The notes beneath the pieces are model-generated. The model did not search any database and was not told the origin of the DNA. It worked only from the letters and a program-made list of their open reading frames with translations. DNA of 64,000 bases from assembly GCA_947095535.1 (NCBI GenBank), contig OX352773.1, positions 269,754,515-269,818,514 on the forward strand, written 5' to 3'. Below are positions 1 to 12,612 of the stretch, piece after piece (position 1 is the first letter of the stretch; the number at the start of each line of letters is the position of its first letter). The translations under genes and the position numbers were made by a program. This DNA comes from Poecilobothrus nobilitatus. Taxonomy: Eukaryota > Arthropoda > Insecta > Diptera > Dolichopodidae.

Positions 1-1262
1 TATTATTTTTTTATCTTCGGATTCTCTAATGAAAAATTTATTTATTACTATTCCAAATATTTTACTAATATTAGGAAGTAAGCCGATAGGAGGGTAGCTA
101 TTAACATCTGATTTATTTTTACCCGGTTTCTTAACCACGACAACTTGGGCTATTTTTCATGATTTTGGAAAGTAGGTCAGATTTAAGCAATTGTTAAATA
201 TTATGCGAAATTTATCAATCAAGCCGTTTGAGATATGTTTGAGTACTATTGCAACTATTTTGTCTATTCCCGATGAAGTTTTATTTTTTAAGCCGCTAAT
301 TATTTCTTTAAGGATTTCAGGTGTTGTGAAATAGTTACTGAATCTTATGTTTGCTATATAGGTTTATTTGATAGTAGGCTATTGTTGAATTTAGTTACTG
401 TTATGTTATTTTCTAGATTAATTTCTATTGCAGTGTTGAAATTGGTAATTTTTTGAGAGATGGTTTGATCAATTGCAGATGCTCTTTTTGAGGTCAGCTC
501 ATGTGTTCCGAATAGACGAGCTGCCATAATATCAGAAATCTTAATATCATCGTCTATTATGTAGTTGTTTGCTTCACGACTGAGGTTAATAATGTCAATG
601 TCGGGTAGATTAAGTGTACTGCTGTGGTTTACTGGAATTAAAATTTTATTAACTTTATCTGTAGTTTTTTTTCTGTATATTTTATTAATTTCTGAAAAGA
701 CGCAGTTATTTTTTTTGAGTGTGATATTTTTTATTCTGTTTGTCCAGAAATTATTTATTGCTAATCGAAGATTTTATTTTGTTAGTGAATTTATATTATT
801 TAATAGAGAATTAGTTAAGAGTAAAACAGGATCGCCTCTTGTGATATTACATTTGTTACAAAGTTATTACAAGATTTGAATTTGGTAGAAAGAATTTGGC
901 TTTTGTATTTTCTGAGGTTGTTTATTGTTTGGTTAGTATATATATCACAACTATTGTTGTTATTGTTATGAGTTGGTATGGACATGTTTATGGCGTTTTG
1001 AATAATTTTTTCAATTTTCTCTATAGCATTATCAATTTCTAATGTTGTTAGATTTCTATTATTGGGTAAATTGGCTATATCACTATTTTGATATAATTGG
1101 ATACTAATACCTTTTTTGTATTTTTTCCAGTTAGCTTTGTTATATAAATAAAACTTGCTATCAGGGCTTCAAGTTCAAAAATAAATTGGTCATTGTTTTT
1201 TAGTTTTATATATGTGTTGATAGCTAGATAATCTAAATGATTATCAATGTTGATCAACTTAG
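1..1262 (-). mobile_element. Degenerate LINE (Jockey-like), endonuclease-RT linker and start of RT; cut by the window edge
   Basis: Read on the - strand, 1257-1075 and onward give the linker after the endonuclease (HLDYLAINTYIKLKN, then LTTLEIDNAIEKIEKIIQNA). From about 360 down to 60 the start of the reverse transcriptase is clear: TPEILKEIISGLKNK, SGIDKIV, then VVVVKKPGK and YPPIGLLPNISKIF, matching the usual KAPGIDG, IPILKPGK and YRPISLLP..SKIFE blocks of Jockey-type RT. A stop interrupts the FPKS*KIAQ segment and other frames shift, so the copy is dead. The rest of RT should lie left of the window. The + strand frame 565-879 is a shadow of this element. No 5' end or target duplication was identified. 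Confidence 0.75.
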
Positions 1263-1345
1263 ATGATTTGTTTCCATTTTTATTTTATTTAAAACTTATG
1301 TTAAATTAAAACTTATACTATTTAAATTAAAACAAAATTCTTTGC

Positions 1346-1440
1346 TTATTTATTTATTTTATTTATATTAATATTACATACATAAATGTAATGCAATATT
1401 ATTGAACCATCGGCTACTAAAGGCCTTCTTTGCTTAATAA
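1346..1440 (-). repeat. 3'-end fragment of tRNA-derived SINE family SINE-2
   Basis: The segment with TTATTTATATTAATATTAC, then a CATAAATGTAATGCAATATT core and ATCGGCTACTAAAGGCC is nearly identical to the tail of the fuller SINE-2 copy at 26975-27240. On the - strand it is the 3' portion ending in a TAAA-type tail; the tRNA-like head is missing. Confidence 0.65.
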
Positions 1441-2864
1441 AGCCTGTTTACTCACTGGACCAATTGCATACTTTTAGGGTTGAAATATACTCTTCTTGGT
1501 ATTTTTCATTTTTTTCTTCCAACACATCAGAAAACTTTTTAGATAATTTATATAACTAGATATATTATAGAACAAAAAAGTAAAAACATCATACAAATTA
1601 TTTTATATACCTACGAGCTTAAAATATAATAAATTTCTATGTGAATTAGAAAAGAAAATGAAAAAAGTTTTGATTGATAAAATATAAAATTAGAAAAATT
1701 TTCTTAATTAAAAGTTTTAATTTCCTCATTATTTGATGAAAATTGATTTCTGTTTCCAAAAAGAAAAATAATAACATTTTTCTAATAAAGTGATAAAATA
1801 GATACGAATCATTTACAAATATTTGTTTAATGTTTAGTTTTTTAATATAAGTCTTATAAGCTTAAAATGTTTTAAAAAATAAATTCTATTATCTATTTGG
1901 ATTGTTTTGATCTTACAAATTGGTTTCTTACATTTGGATTAAAAAAAGGAATGTATAAAACTAGAAAAAAAAAAACACTACTAGATAAAGAAATAGATAG
2001 AATTTAAAATGACATCAAGAAAAAATGAAATGAAATAAATTATATTACACATGATTAAAATTAATGTGTTTTTTGATACTTAACACTAAGTTCAAATTTT
2101 TTCATTTTGTAAAGTTTGGTAAAGGAAACCATAATTTGAATCACTAAATTGCTCATGAAAAGATATTCTGTTTAATATTGCGGCTTGCATTACGGAAGTA
2201 ATCATGTCACGCATTGCAATATTATAAAATCTAACAGAGCTACTCGGCATTTCCTAGAAAATTTTGAAGTTCATGGAATTTTGTTTTGTTTTGTAATTTT
2301 GAAAAGGAATATATTATTTGATTATCTCAAATAAAGTATTTATTATGTAATATGTAGATGTTATAAATTTTTGAATTCTACATTTTATTGTGCGTATTTG
2401 CACATAGGTCTAAGGTAAAAAACTATGGGTTTCCTTCTTCTTTTTTGTAATTTCTTGACTTATTTAGAAAGCGATCTGTAAAATTTAACTCAAGTCTCTC
2501 CAAACGAATGTTTTGTAAAATCAACGTATCAAATCGGGTTAATGATTTAACCAATTCGGTTAGGTGTTTTAAGAGACAACATTTGTATAATGGTTGAAGC
2601 CAATCGAACTAAGAGTTTAGACTAGACCTTTAGTAGAACTGCGTGCCGAATTGAAATTTTGGTATTTTTAGAACTATAGAAGCGCTCTATAAAATTGGAC
2701 ACGATTCGTTTACATCAAATTCTTTTAAGTGATGCTGCAGCATCAACGGGTTTATAAATGGAAACTAAATTAAAGCAGAGTACTTCTTTTCAATGAAATG
2801 GTACAATATTTCTGTAAGGTTTCAAGTTAACCGATCAAACCGTTAAGTGTGGAAAATTAAAACA
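1441..2864. other. AT-rich non-coding stretch with a less AT-rich patch at about 2460-2780
   Basis: No gene seen. The patch at 2460-2780 is richer in G and C and contains two imperfect copies of a short motif (AAGCGATCTGTAAAATTTAAC near 2469 and a related one near 2680), which suggests a decayed repeat of unknown type directly upstream of repeat R. Confidence 0.3.
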
Positions 2865-4034
2865 AGGCAGAATGTAAACCAACGGTTTTTAAAATCGCAC
2901 ATTTCCAAAAGATAAACAAACTGTTTAGAATTGTGGCTTGCAACAAAATTTTAAAATTTCATAAAAAAAAATGTGAAAATAGTACTTTTTTGCAATTTTG
3001 AGGGGCAGTAAATTCGGAACCCTATATAACTAAGAAAAACCGTTAATGCACGTAAAAACATGTTACTGGAGCTTTAATTTTTATATCTTACCGAAAAAAA
3101 AATTTGTACAGGTGTCTAAGTTACTGGTGTCTAAAAATAGAATATTTTCAATTTTTGAGCCTTAATAGGTATGAAACAGGGGGTGCTACAAAAAAATTTC
3201 GTGTGGAAACTTATACTAATTCTAAAAGTACTTTCTTGTCTTAAAATTTCAGGTTCTTATATCAAAGAGTGCCGGAGTTATGAAAAAAGAAATATCATGC
3301 AAAATTTGGTTTTCACACAACGGTAAATTTAAATAGTAAATTGCATAATATTACATAATTATGATATTGTTTTCTAGAGGTAAGAAAATTTCCGATCTTC
3401 TAGTGTTTTTAGATTGTAAAACTACTAAGCAGAGGCTGAGATATATACATCTGAAAATGGGGCTTTTATTGCAATTTTGAGGGGCTGTAACTCTGGAACC
3501 CTATACAATGTAAAGAAACCATTAACACACGTAAAAATATATTACTAGAGCTTTAATTTTGTTGTATTACCGAAGAAAAATGTGTACAGGTGCCTAAGTT
3601 ACAGGTGTATCAAAATAGCAAATTTTCAATTGCTGAGCTCTAATAACTAATAAACAGGGGGTGATTCAAAAAAAAAATTTCTGAGAAAACTAATACTAAT
3701 TCTAAAAGTTCTTTCTTGCCTCAAAATTGTAAGCTCCTATTCAAAAAATAATGCAAATATTGAAAAAATCAAAAATGCTAAGCAGAACATTAAATATACC
3801 CATTTAAAAATAGCGCTTTTTCAAAGTTTGAGGAGCTGTAGTTCCCTGATCGACATGAAATGGGGCGACATGAAAAATTTGTTCCACAAAATTAATTTTT
3901 TAATGAGACCTGATGAGGTTAATTGATTTTTAATGATTTTTTCGATGTAGAAGTTTTGTAAACAGACGGATAGACGGACAGATAGAAACTAATAGACACA
4001 AATAATTTTTTAAAATTTTTTTTTGAAATGTGCT
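2865..4034 (+). repeat. Dispersed modular repeat R, copy 1
   Basis: Contains repeated modules: GCAATTTTGAGGGGC at about 2992 and again at 3471 (spacing 479), and a third related AAAGTTTGAGGAGCTGTA near 3822. Between them the same order recurs: AACCGTTAA..ACGTAAAAA, GAGCTTTAATTTT, ACAGGTGTCTAAGTTAC, AACAGGGGGTG, TACTAATTCTAAAAG, GCCGGAGTTATGAAAA, AACGGTAAATTTAAATAG. It ends with AAACAGACGGATAGACGGAC and a GAAATGTGCTAAAA terminus. The same order, inverted, is seen at 29163-30487. No protein is encoded; I infer a non-autonomous or structural repeat. Confidence 0.8.
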
Positions 4035-7000
4035 AAAAACCAAAAGTGGTTCATTGTATTTCATCTCGCAATGAGTTAGCGGAACATAATATAACATATC
4101 TTATAGCCATTTCCGTACCCAGCAAGAAGTCTTTTGCAGTATTCTAATTAATATTTTAGATAATAGTAACGCGGTTATTCCAATGTTATACAGTTATGCT
4201 TTTGGAGTCAAGCTTAGCTTTAAAACAAAATTCAGAAACCAATATACAAAAAGTAAAACCATTTTATTTACATACGATATTCAAAACGTTTTAAATTCGA
4301 ATATTTTAAAATATAACTTATTTAAATTTCTTTAAATTTAAAAAAATAAAATGAAATTATTTTAATAATTTAATTTTCTTTCCCTTTTATCCTCTTTCTA
4401 CCCTACCATTTAGAAGAATGAATATTTAAATACATTACAACGCTTTACTTAACTTTTTTTTAATGAAATTATAGTCACCCTTTTACTTTTTTTGATTTTG
4501 ATAGCTATGCCGTATATCACAAATCATATCGAGCAAAAATGATTGGAGAATTGTTTTGTTTTTTGAACAAAATATTCACCTAATTTACCACAATAATCAC
4601 TTTACCTTATTTCAATTTTCACCTCCTGCTTTCTTAATACTTAATACATTGTATTATATACATATAATATACAATAAAGAAAACATACGTGCTAATAATG
4701 AGAATTAATGTAAATTAAAAAAAAAAAAAAAAAACAGAACGAGACAGTGAATCAGAGATCAGAGGGAAGGAAAGAGGTAAAATTTTTTCAGTGAATTTCT
4801 GGATTTTTTCCAAGTTATGGAATAAATCTTTTGTCATTAAAATGTCGTCATTTTAATAATTTTTTTTAAAGAAACATAATAAAAACTAAAACAATAAAGA
4901 AAAATTACATCGAAAATGAGGAGAAAAAACCAACGCATATTTTGCAAATCTTTGATATAAATTTTACTTCCTCTTTCGTTTGCTGCTTTCAATTCTTTGG
5001 GATTTAAGACTATTCAGCTAAAAAATCTCTAAATTTTTTATTTTTCAAAATAATATTATGAAAATTTAAGAAAATAAGATAAATTTAAAAGAAATATTTT
5101 CGAAATTTTGGTTGTAAACGTTTATATTTTTCCTTTTCTTTTATTTCGTCCTTTACCTTTTTATCAATGCTTAAAAATTTTGTTTTTCATGCTATTGTTT
5201 TTTCTAATCGCAATAACTTTATAAAAAATACGTTTTTTACGTTATTATTACACTATATATTATATGATGTATAAATTGTATCGAAATATATGTATTTATA
5301 TAAGAAATATATGTATATATATAAGCTAATTATAAATTGTATATAACACATAATAATCGCTATTTAAGTATTTTGATTTGTTGTGTATATTTAAACTTAC
5401 ATCGGGACAATCAATTATAATTATATAAGGTCTGTATATACATTTTTGAGGACTCAGCCATTGGGAACTTTTAAATTACTTTATAATATTTATAATAAAA
5501 AATTAATTAAATTCTTGCATGTTTTTAACAACAATTTTTTCCAATTAATGGTGATATTATCAAGAGATTTATGACTGTTAGAAGTTAAAGTACAAGTTTA
5601 TTTTTTTTTTAAATATAGCAAAATTAACAAATTGTTAATCTATGAAGATATCTATAGCGTAAAATCAAATTTTTCATAAAGATTTTATCGATGAGATAAC
5701 TATATAAATATATCTAGATAAGATAACTATAGAATTAACTGTTTTCACTTTTGTCTCTTTTTGAAAATTGGATAACATTTTGTAAGAATTAATTATTGAT
5801 ACATTTTCTTCTTTCTTTCTACACCCATAAGGGGCATAGGGCATTCATATTAAGTTTTTCATTATTTATATTTGACTGTAAGGATTTAATTTTTAAATAA
5901 TTAGTTTCACGAAGCCGTTAATTACTTGGCTGTTGTATAATTGTAATGTAGTAGGATACGAAACTTAAATATTTTTATATGTGCGCCATCTATTATCTAA
6001 TACAAGAATTAGAATTATTATTTTATTATATATTACAAAATGATATGTATAGTGATTAGTGAAGCATTACCTCTGATTTAATCAAACAAAATATTAATTA
6101 TATGATGTTATAAGATAAATCTATATTACTCTTTATTAGCTTGTCTGATCCAGTCCAGATTTTAAATGAAAAATCGATATCTTAATCACTACACTTGATT
6201 TAATTAAAACTGTAAGTGATAAAATTGAGATAAGATAATACTTACAAATTTGATAAAACGGAATGGAGAACGATGTTCGTAAGTATATAGTATTGAAAAG
6301 TACCAGTATAGGAAAATGTAGACATAAAGCATAAAGAAACCTGCCCTTAAATGATATGAAATATTTGGTGTCCAAATTTTTTACTAAGATTTAATAAAAA
6401 TTTTATTCATTAAGTTCGCTTCAATCATCAAATAAAATCATACTTTTTAAAGCTGTACGTAGTTAAATAATTTTTTTTTGCCAAACAATGGTATAAAACT
6501 AGAATCATGAATAGTTAAACAATTTTCGGACTAGTTTAATTATTTTACCTTAAATAAAAAAAGATATTCATTTTATATTAAATCGTAATGGAAGTCTTAC
6601 ACAAATTCCTTATCTTTTTTACTTAAATTAGCTCTAAATTAACCTATGATTTGAAGGGATTAAATAAAATTTCCTTTTATTTTTAGGACAATATTATATC
6701 ATACTTTTCATTCACATTCCACAGTTCATTCACATTATCTGATCCACGTTGTAATAATATTAAACCTTATTATATTTTAATTGTACTAATTTAAATAAAT
6801 TTTTATAATTATGTGATTATCTGATATGCATATCACATTTTTGGACATTATAAAAATTGAAATATTAACAATGTGACAGAAAAGGTGAAACAAAGTTTTT
6901 TTATGACTAATTTTTATGTCATTATTATATTTTTATAATGGTTGACTTCATAAAAGTTGAAAACAAAAAAAAAATAAAAAACAACAGAAAAAGTAGCCAG

Positions 7001-9724
7001 TCTCTGGTCTATAATGGGTATTTGAATAATGTTGAAAAAAAAAGGAATAATAATTGTTTTATCATGTATGTACGTGTGTTTATATCAGATTACAAAGAAA
7101 AGATAAAGAATATTTAAAAACCAAATATACATATGTATATGTTCTATTATAAGGATAGGTACTAACATTTGTATATATATATATTTGTATAGAATATAAA
7201 TCATGGGTGATTGTATTGTAAATATGAAATTCGTTTAATGTTTATTAAAATGAGCATCGATTTACTTTTATTGAATTCTCCCTCCTTAAATCTATAGAAT
7301 TTTCACAGTGTTATTAATAAAAGTAAACTGAATAATATTATTTCTGTTTAGTTTTCTATTATGTTGTCAATGAATTTTTATTAGTATGACAAAATTATTA
7401 TAACATTTATTATCAAATAAAAGAAAGGATTGTTTGAAATTTTGAAATAAAATCAATTTTATTAACTAATTAGAGCAAGCAATCGAATTACATGCGAAGG
7501 ATGATTTTTATTTTTTTTTATTTTTTGAAAATAAGGATATTATATGAAATCTAATGCCTTTATCATTGTAGGAAATTGGTAGGAGATTGATTTTTTTTCA
7601 TAGAAAATATGTGTGTCATATCGGAAGGAATAAGTAAAAATTTATAATGATTGACTTCATTTTATTGAACAAACATTATTATATATTTTTTTTTAACTTT
7701 TGACATTTGACATTTAGTATTTTTAATAGAATTTTTATTAAAATTTAAAATTTATTATTATCTTATTCACCTTATGAATTTCATATACTCTTCCTACAAA
7801 TACTATACCTTTCAATACTTTTGATTTTATGAGATTTTTGTAGTTATGACCGCCTTATAAACATCAATGTGTTGAATAAAATTTTAAGTATATTACTAAT
7901 ATAAACGTAACAAAATTAACTTAAGTGTGATAAGGGCTTTTTTGGTCTAATGTTGTAAGAAAAAATGAAGAAAAGGAGAAAGAGAATGGCAGAGGGATAT
8001 GATACCTTAAAAATCTAATATTATTGTTGAATTTGTTGAATAAAAACCTTTTTACAAAAAAATGGAAAAATATATGTTAAATAAAAACACTCTTTTACCA
8101 ATGCAGTAGGCCGTAGTTAAAATTGTGAAAACTTTTAACTTTTTCATTAAAATTTGTAGTTCACAGGTGTCGACGTTCCGTATCATCTAAAATCACCAAT
8201 TTTACCATTTATATTCTCTAAGTTAAACAATAACTAGAAAGCTGTTGCCAATATTATTTAGTAGCTTAATGTAAAATATATTTCCTTAAATCGGCTTTTA
8301 TCTGATCTGGAACGTTTTAATTAGTTAACGCACTTATTTAGTTAAACACAATTTTCTTGCTGTAAATTTTTATATCAAATATATAGTCGCTGAATGTCTT
8401 GTGGTCTTGAATTACTTATTCGGTCGGTTTAAATATAAATGTATAGATCTTGACGATAATAATAGATCATGACTTCTGCTTAAATATACTATTTTAGTTA
8501 TAGCCAGTTGATTAGTTTCTCTTTCATAAAGCTGTTATGAAATAGTTATGAAACTTTTAGAATTGTAATAATATACAGTAGCATTACAATTTTTTTTTTT
8601 TTCTATATTTCTAAATTTTTAAAGATTCTCGCAATTAATGGAAAAAAAATATATATTTATATATTTATTCCTCGTTGAATTTATGTAACAACAAAACACT
8701 TTTCATTCATCTGAGTTGTGGAATTAAATTAATTTAAATTGTTAAAAGAAGAAAATTTTCAATTTTTACTTTCAGTTTTGTAATAAATAAATTTATATTT
8801 TTATATACTCGTAAGTGTATTAATGTGTAGATAGCTATGTAAAATATGTTTTAATTTACAGTAGGTGGAAAAAAAATATAATATTTATATGATATATATA
8901 CAAATGTTATTTTGTGTGGGGTTCTGTTATACGCTAATTGTAACAAAAGAAAATTAAAACTACCCATATATGTACAAACAAATAAATAATTTATTCATTT
9001 TGACGTTGTCATGTACAATTAAAGTGGTGGTGTTGTAATAAGTTCCGCCCTTACATAATGCACATCATGTATGTTTATATTTAATTTATATTTGAGTTTT
9101 CCTGATTATATATGTAAAGGTATATAAAGGTGACATAACAATAATAAAAATATACATGAAAAAATTGCATATAAAAAGTATAAGTATTAAAATAAAAATT
9201 AAGAAGAAATATGTAATTAATATTTTGATGAAAAATTAAATTTTTTTTATTTTCCTCAACTTTAATATTTACATATATACGTCATATATTATATTATGTA
9301 TACATCAGTGGCGGTGCATTAAATCTTTTTTTTTTTTGGAAAGCAATTTTTTCTTTTTTTTCTTGTCTTAAGCCAATATAGAAAGCGAATTAATTTTTAA
9401 ACTTAATCAATAATTTTATATTGGAAGAATTAAACGTCAAAATCTATAATGGATGAAAAAAGTGGTGGAATCCGTTATAAAAACACATATAACCATAATT
9501 GTATTTATTACCTTTTAGAACAAGATTCACTAAAATGTCTTTATTAGTTTCTATTATCTGATGTCCTTGAGATAAAATAAAAATAAATTTAAAAATTAGA
9601 ATTTAAAAAATCTTTTAGCTTAAAAGATGAAAAATCTTATTTTCTTCCTACAATATTAATTTTCATTAAAACACTCATTTTTCACTTTCAATAATTTAAC
9701 TTTTCATAATTTAACATCTACCAA
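4035..9724. other. AT-rich non-coding DNA
   Basis: Long runs of A and T and TA microsatellite-like tracts (for example about 5240-5360 and 7120-7180). The small - strand frame at 6136-6375 shows hydrophobic AT-codon peptide only and no motif. Nothing that I can support as a gene or RNA. Confidence 0.5.
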
Positions 9725-9880
9725 TTTTTTTCTTTTTTTTTTTAGATTATTCCCCTGTCACATAAATGTCCTTTCTAGGACAAAGAAATAACAAAACCTT
9801 TCCTTTCCAGGTGTGGCTGTAAATTCCGTAAGAGCAAATTATTCACTCTTTATGGACGCTCTTCCCCACTAGACTAATTA
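9725..9880 (-). repeat. SINE-1 fragment, strongly diverged
   Basis: On the - strand the segment reads TCTAGTGGGGAAGAGCGT, then CTTACGGAATTTACAGCCAC, then ACATTTATGTGACAGGGG and an A-rich tail, the same order as the complete SINE-1 at 12419-12610. The B box is lost. Confidence 0.5.
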
Positions 9881-10199
9881 AATTTCAGGCCTAAATCAAT
9901 TAAATTTTCTTACTCATGGGAACTGACTTTTTTTGTGTCACATACATATGAATTTCCATCTAATAAAGGTTTAGTGGAAGCAAATTTACCTCTTTTTAAT
10001 TTTTTCTATGATGTCTTCAATAAATTTCTTATTTTTAAATTGAATAAGAATTAAATTTTTAAGGGAAAATAATTGTTTAGAGTTTTTATTATTTTGTATA
10101 ATTATAAAATTATGCGAACATGCGAATTTTTCTAACAATATAACTCACACAGTTTAAATCTTTTTCAAATATCTAAGTTAAAATTATTGTTTTTGTTTT

Positions 10200-10300
10200 T
10201 GTTTTTTTTTTTCATGCATTTCTCTGCCACATAAAAGGGGGAATAACTCTTACGACGTGTGTGGTCACGACGCATTAGGTCACCGAGGCCCCTTAAATTT
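10200..10300 (-). repeat. SINE-1 fragment with internal deletion
   Basis: On the - strand: GGGGCCTCGGTGACCTAATG (A-box head), then directly CACACGTCGTAAGAGTTATT, then TATGTGGCAGAGAAATGCAT and poly(A). The B-box part and the ACAGCCAC part are missing relative to 12419-12610, showing internal deletions. Confidence 0.65.
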
Positions 10301-11954
10301 ATTTTGTATCATTATTAGCTCATTGTTACCTGTCCTTTTAAAATTTTGATATGCAAACGGAAAAAACGAGAAAATATTTCAGAAAATCCAAAAAATTTTT
10401 GCTTCTCGATAGAAAATTTTAAAACAAAAAATCGTGTTTCTTCAGACTTAAAAATGCGATTTATTGTTTTTTTTTTAGTGTATATCTAATATTTAAATTG
10501 GAAAATTTGGAAATTTGATATAAAAATCTCAAATATATATTTAGTTGTTTTTGTTTTGAAAAAATTATTTTCAGGATTTTTTTTTTTTTGGAAACCACTA
10601 AAGCAACTTAATATATATATGAATGTTTCGTGACTGCTATTGAAAAATACTAAATAGTAAATACATATATATGGTATTGCATCAAGTTTCAAAAGTTTTT
10701 TATTTAATATTTATTTAAATACCTACAACTTAAATAGACTTAAAAATGTTTTTTCTCAATGTCCTTTTTTATTAAGCGTCAATGTATTGCATAAATATTA
10801 TGGCACAGAAGTTCATATTACAACGGATGAATTAAAGTTTAGTTAAAGATTACATCACATTTTGTGTTTTTTTTGTACTTATATATACATTTTGTAATAA
10901 GTGTTTATATTTATAAATCTATTTGATTTTATTTGTTTATTGTACTATTTATTTTTTATGTTAATTAAAGTTAAGAAAATATTCCTTTACTATTTGTTTT
11001 AAAATTTTTCTTGATTTTTTTTTTTTATTTGCTTATTGTCGTTCGATATTTGATTTGTTGGTTATTTATAAATAATTTAAAGATTTTTTTATTTTTTAAA
11101 CTAAAATTTTTTATTTTGTGAAACTTTAAAAGATAGAGTTTGACAGTCATTTAGCTAAGATTAGATTATTTGAAAGCTAAAACATTTAAAAAGAAGAGGT
11201 ATAGGTAACACTGGGACTTCTGATGTAAATTAAATCTATTATGATTTCTCTTTTATTGCAGAATTTGCGTGTACCATCATTCCTTATTCCAATTGCTCAT
11301 TTAGTCGGTAGTGCCTCTACCGGAAGCATGTTAGAATTTCTAGTTTGTTTTTGCTGAATTCAATGTTCTTTTCATATCTTACCCGATTATAGTTTTTCAG
11401 AAGATCTTTAGATTGTCTGAGCCTGGATTTTTGAATCCATAGCTTGTTCTTATAGTTTTCCTCTTTCATTTTTAGTGGTTCTCTTAATTTGTATTTAACT
11501 ATGCCATAAAAATTTTCGGGGTCTATAAAGAGAATTGTAGCTTCTCTTCGCTAGGTGATCAATTTCCTCAAATGTCTTCATACCGAGGTTGAAAGTTAAT
11601 AAAATAGTAAATCTTTTTTTGAAAATTTTTTTTTTTTTTAATTAAATTGCCATTAAATTTATAAAATGAAATATTCAGAATGAATAATGCTTCAATTATT
11701 TTTAATTAGGTCTATATACCTTATATTAATTTTTGAATTAATGCATTTTAACGTTTAACAAAAATATTTAGCATTCTTCTTTTCAATTTATTTAAAGTAT
11801 TGAGATAATTTTATCTCATAATCTGTTTATCTAGTAGTGAAATCAGATAAAATGATGTAATATCAAGGACACAGCCTTAAAATTATGCTCAAAAATTAGC
11901 ATATTTATTACGTTCTGTTTGTTAATAAGAAATTTGCAATTACATTTGTGACAC
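10301..11954. other. AT-rich non-coding DNA with a slightly richer patch at 11200-11590
   Basis: The patch at 11200-11590 has mixed base composition but every frame I tried is broken by stops, so it may be an old transposon remnant. No recognisable domain. Confidence 0.3.
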
Positions 11955-12400
11955 CTTAAAGGAGCCGAGTTAGATATAGTCGTAAGTGTATAGATCGGAT
12001 CAGAATTCTGAGTCGATTAAACCATGTGTGGCCGCCAGTTCGCATGCTAACTCAAAAAATGAAGGAGCTAGGATTCTGAAATATTTTGTAAAATTGTTAG
12101 CTTCACTATTCAAATCCAGTAATTTTTACCGGCGGATTCGTGTAGCTGCAGTACAACTTCTTTTTTTATTTGGAAATAATTCAGTGTCTATTGAAGCTAG
12201 GTATCTGTTTATGAAGATGTCAAGTTGCATGCTAACAACTTCTGTAAAATATGTTTGTGCTAAAGCAGCAGGTTCAGATAGCTTGCATATTTTGGAATTT
12301 AATTAGGAAAAATTTGTAAAAGATGATCGAGCTTTATGGAAATAACTTCTGTAAAATGTGGTTAGTTTGGAGCAACAATATCGAGTAGGTGCCACACGCT
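11955..12400 (+). repeat. Repeat family C, copy 1, with an open frame of 106 codons
   Basis: Shares ordered blocks with 57245-57720: AAAGGAGCCGAGTTAGATATAG, ATTCTGAAAT, TTTTGTAAAATTGTTA.CTTCAC, TTCGTGTAGCTGC..ACAACTTC, GTGTCTATTGAAGCTAGGTAT and AATAACTTCTGTAAAATGTG. In this copy the frame 11986-12306 stays open and encodes NFYRRIRVAAVQLL and nearby helices that faintly recall HEAT-type repeats; I do not recognise the gene. The other copy is broken in all frames, so this is more likely a shared mobile or pseudogene segment than a gene. Confidence 0.5.
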
Positions 12401-12418
12401 ATTTTAAGTTATATTCAA

Positions 12419-12612
12419 GGCGTCTCGGTAGCCTAGTGCGTAAGAGCGTATAAAATACGCTGTAAACACCGAGGGAGCGTGGGTTCGAATCCCACACACG
12501 TCGTAAGAGTTATTCCCCCTTACGATATTTACAGCCACTCCTGTAAATAAAAGGCTGTGTAATTTCCTGTTCACATTTATGTGGCAGAGAAACGCAATAA
12601 AAAAAAGAAAAA
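12419..12612 (+). repeat. tRNA-derived SINE, family SINE-1, fullest copy
   Basis: The head is tRNA-like: A-box region GGTAGCCTAGTGCGTAAGAG and B box GGGTTCGAATCCCAC about 40 nt later. There follows a TCGTAAG ... CTTACGA stem, then ACAGCCACTCCTGTAAAT, a conserved CTGTGTAATTTCCTGTTCAC, TTATGTGGCAGAGAAACGCA and an A-rich tail. Internal A/B boxes imply RNA polymerase III transcription and mobilisation by a LINE partner. It is not a functional tRNA: no acceptor stem pairs. Confidence 0.8.

Noticed and set aside
565..879. 104-codon + strand frame
   Set aside because: It lies antisense to a LINE RT/linker region and consists of hydrophobic residues from T-rich DNA.
4700..4740. Long poly(A) run, considered as a retroelement tail
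   Set aside because: No recognisable element body or target duplication next to it; such runs are everywhere in this window.
12430..12500. Possible functional tRNA gene (A and B boxes present)
   Set aside because: Acceptor and anticodon stems do not pair, the A-B spacing is filled by SINE sequence, and the same unit recurs with a SINE body and A-tail.
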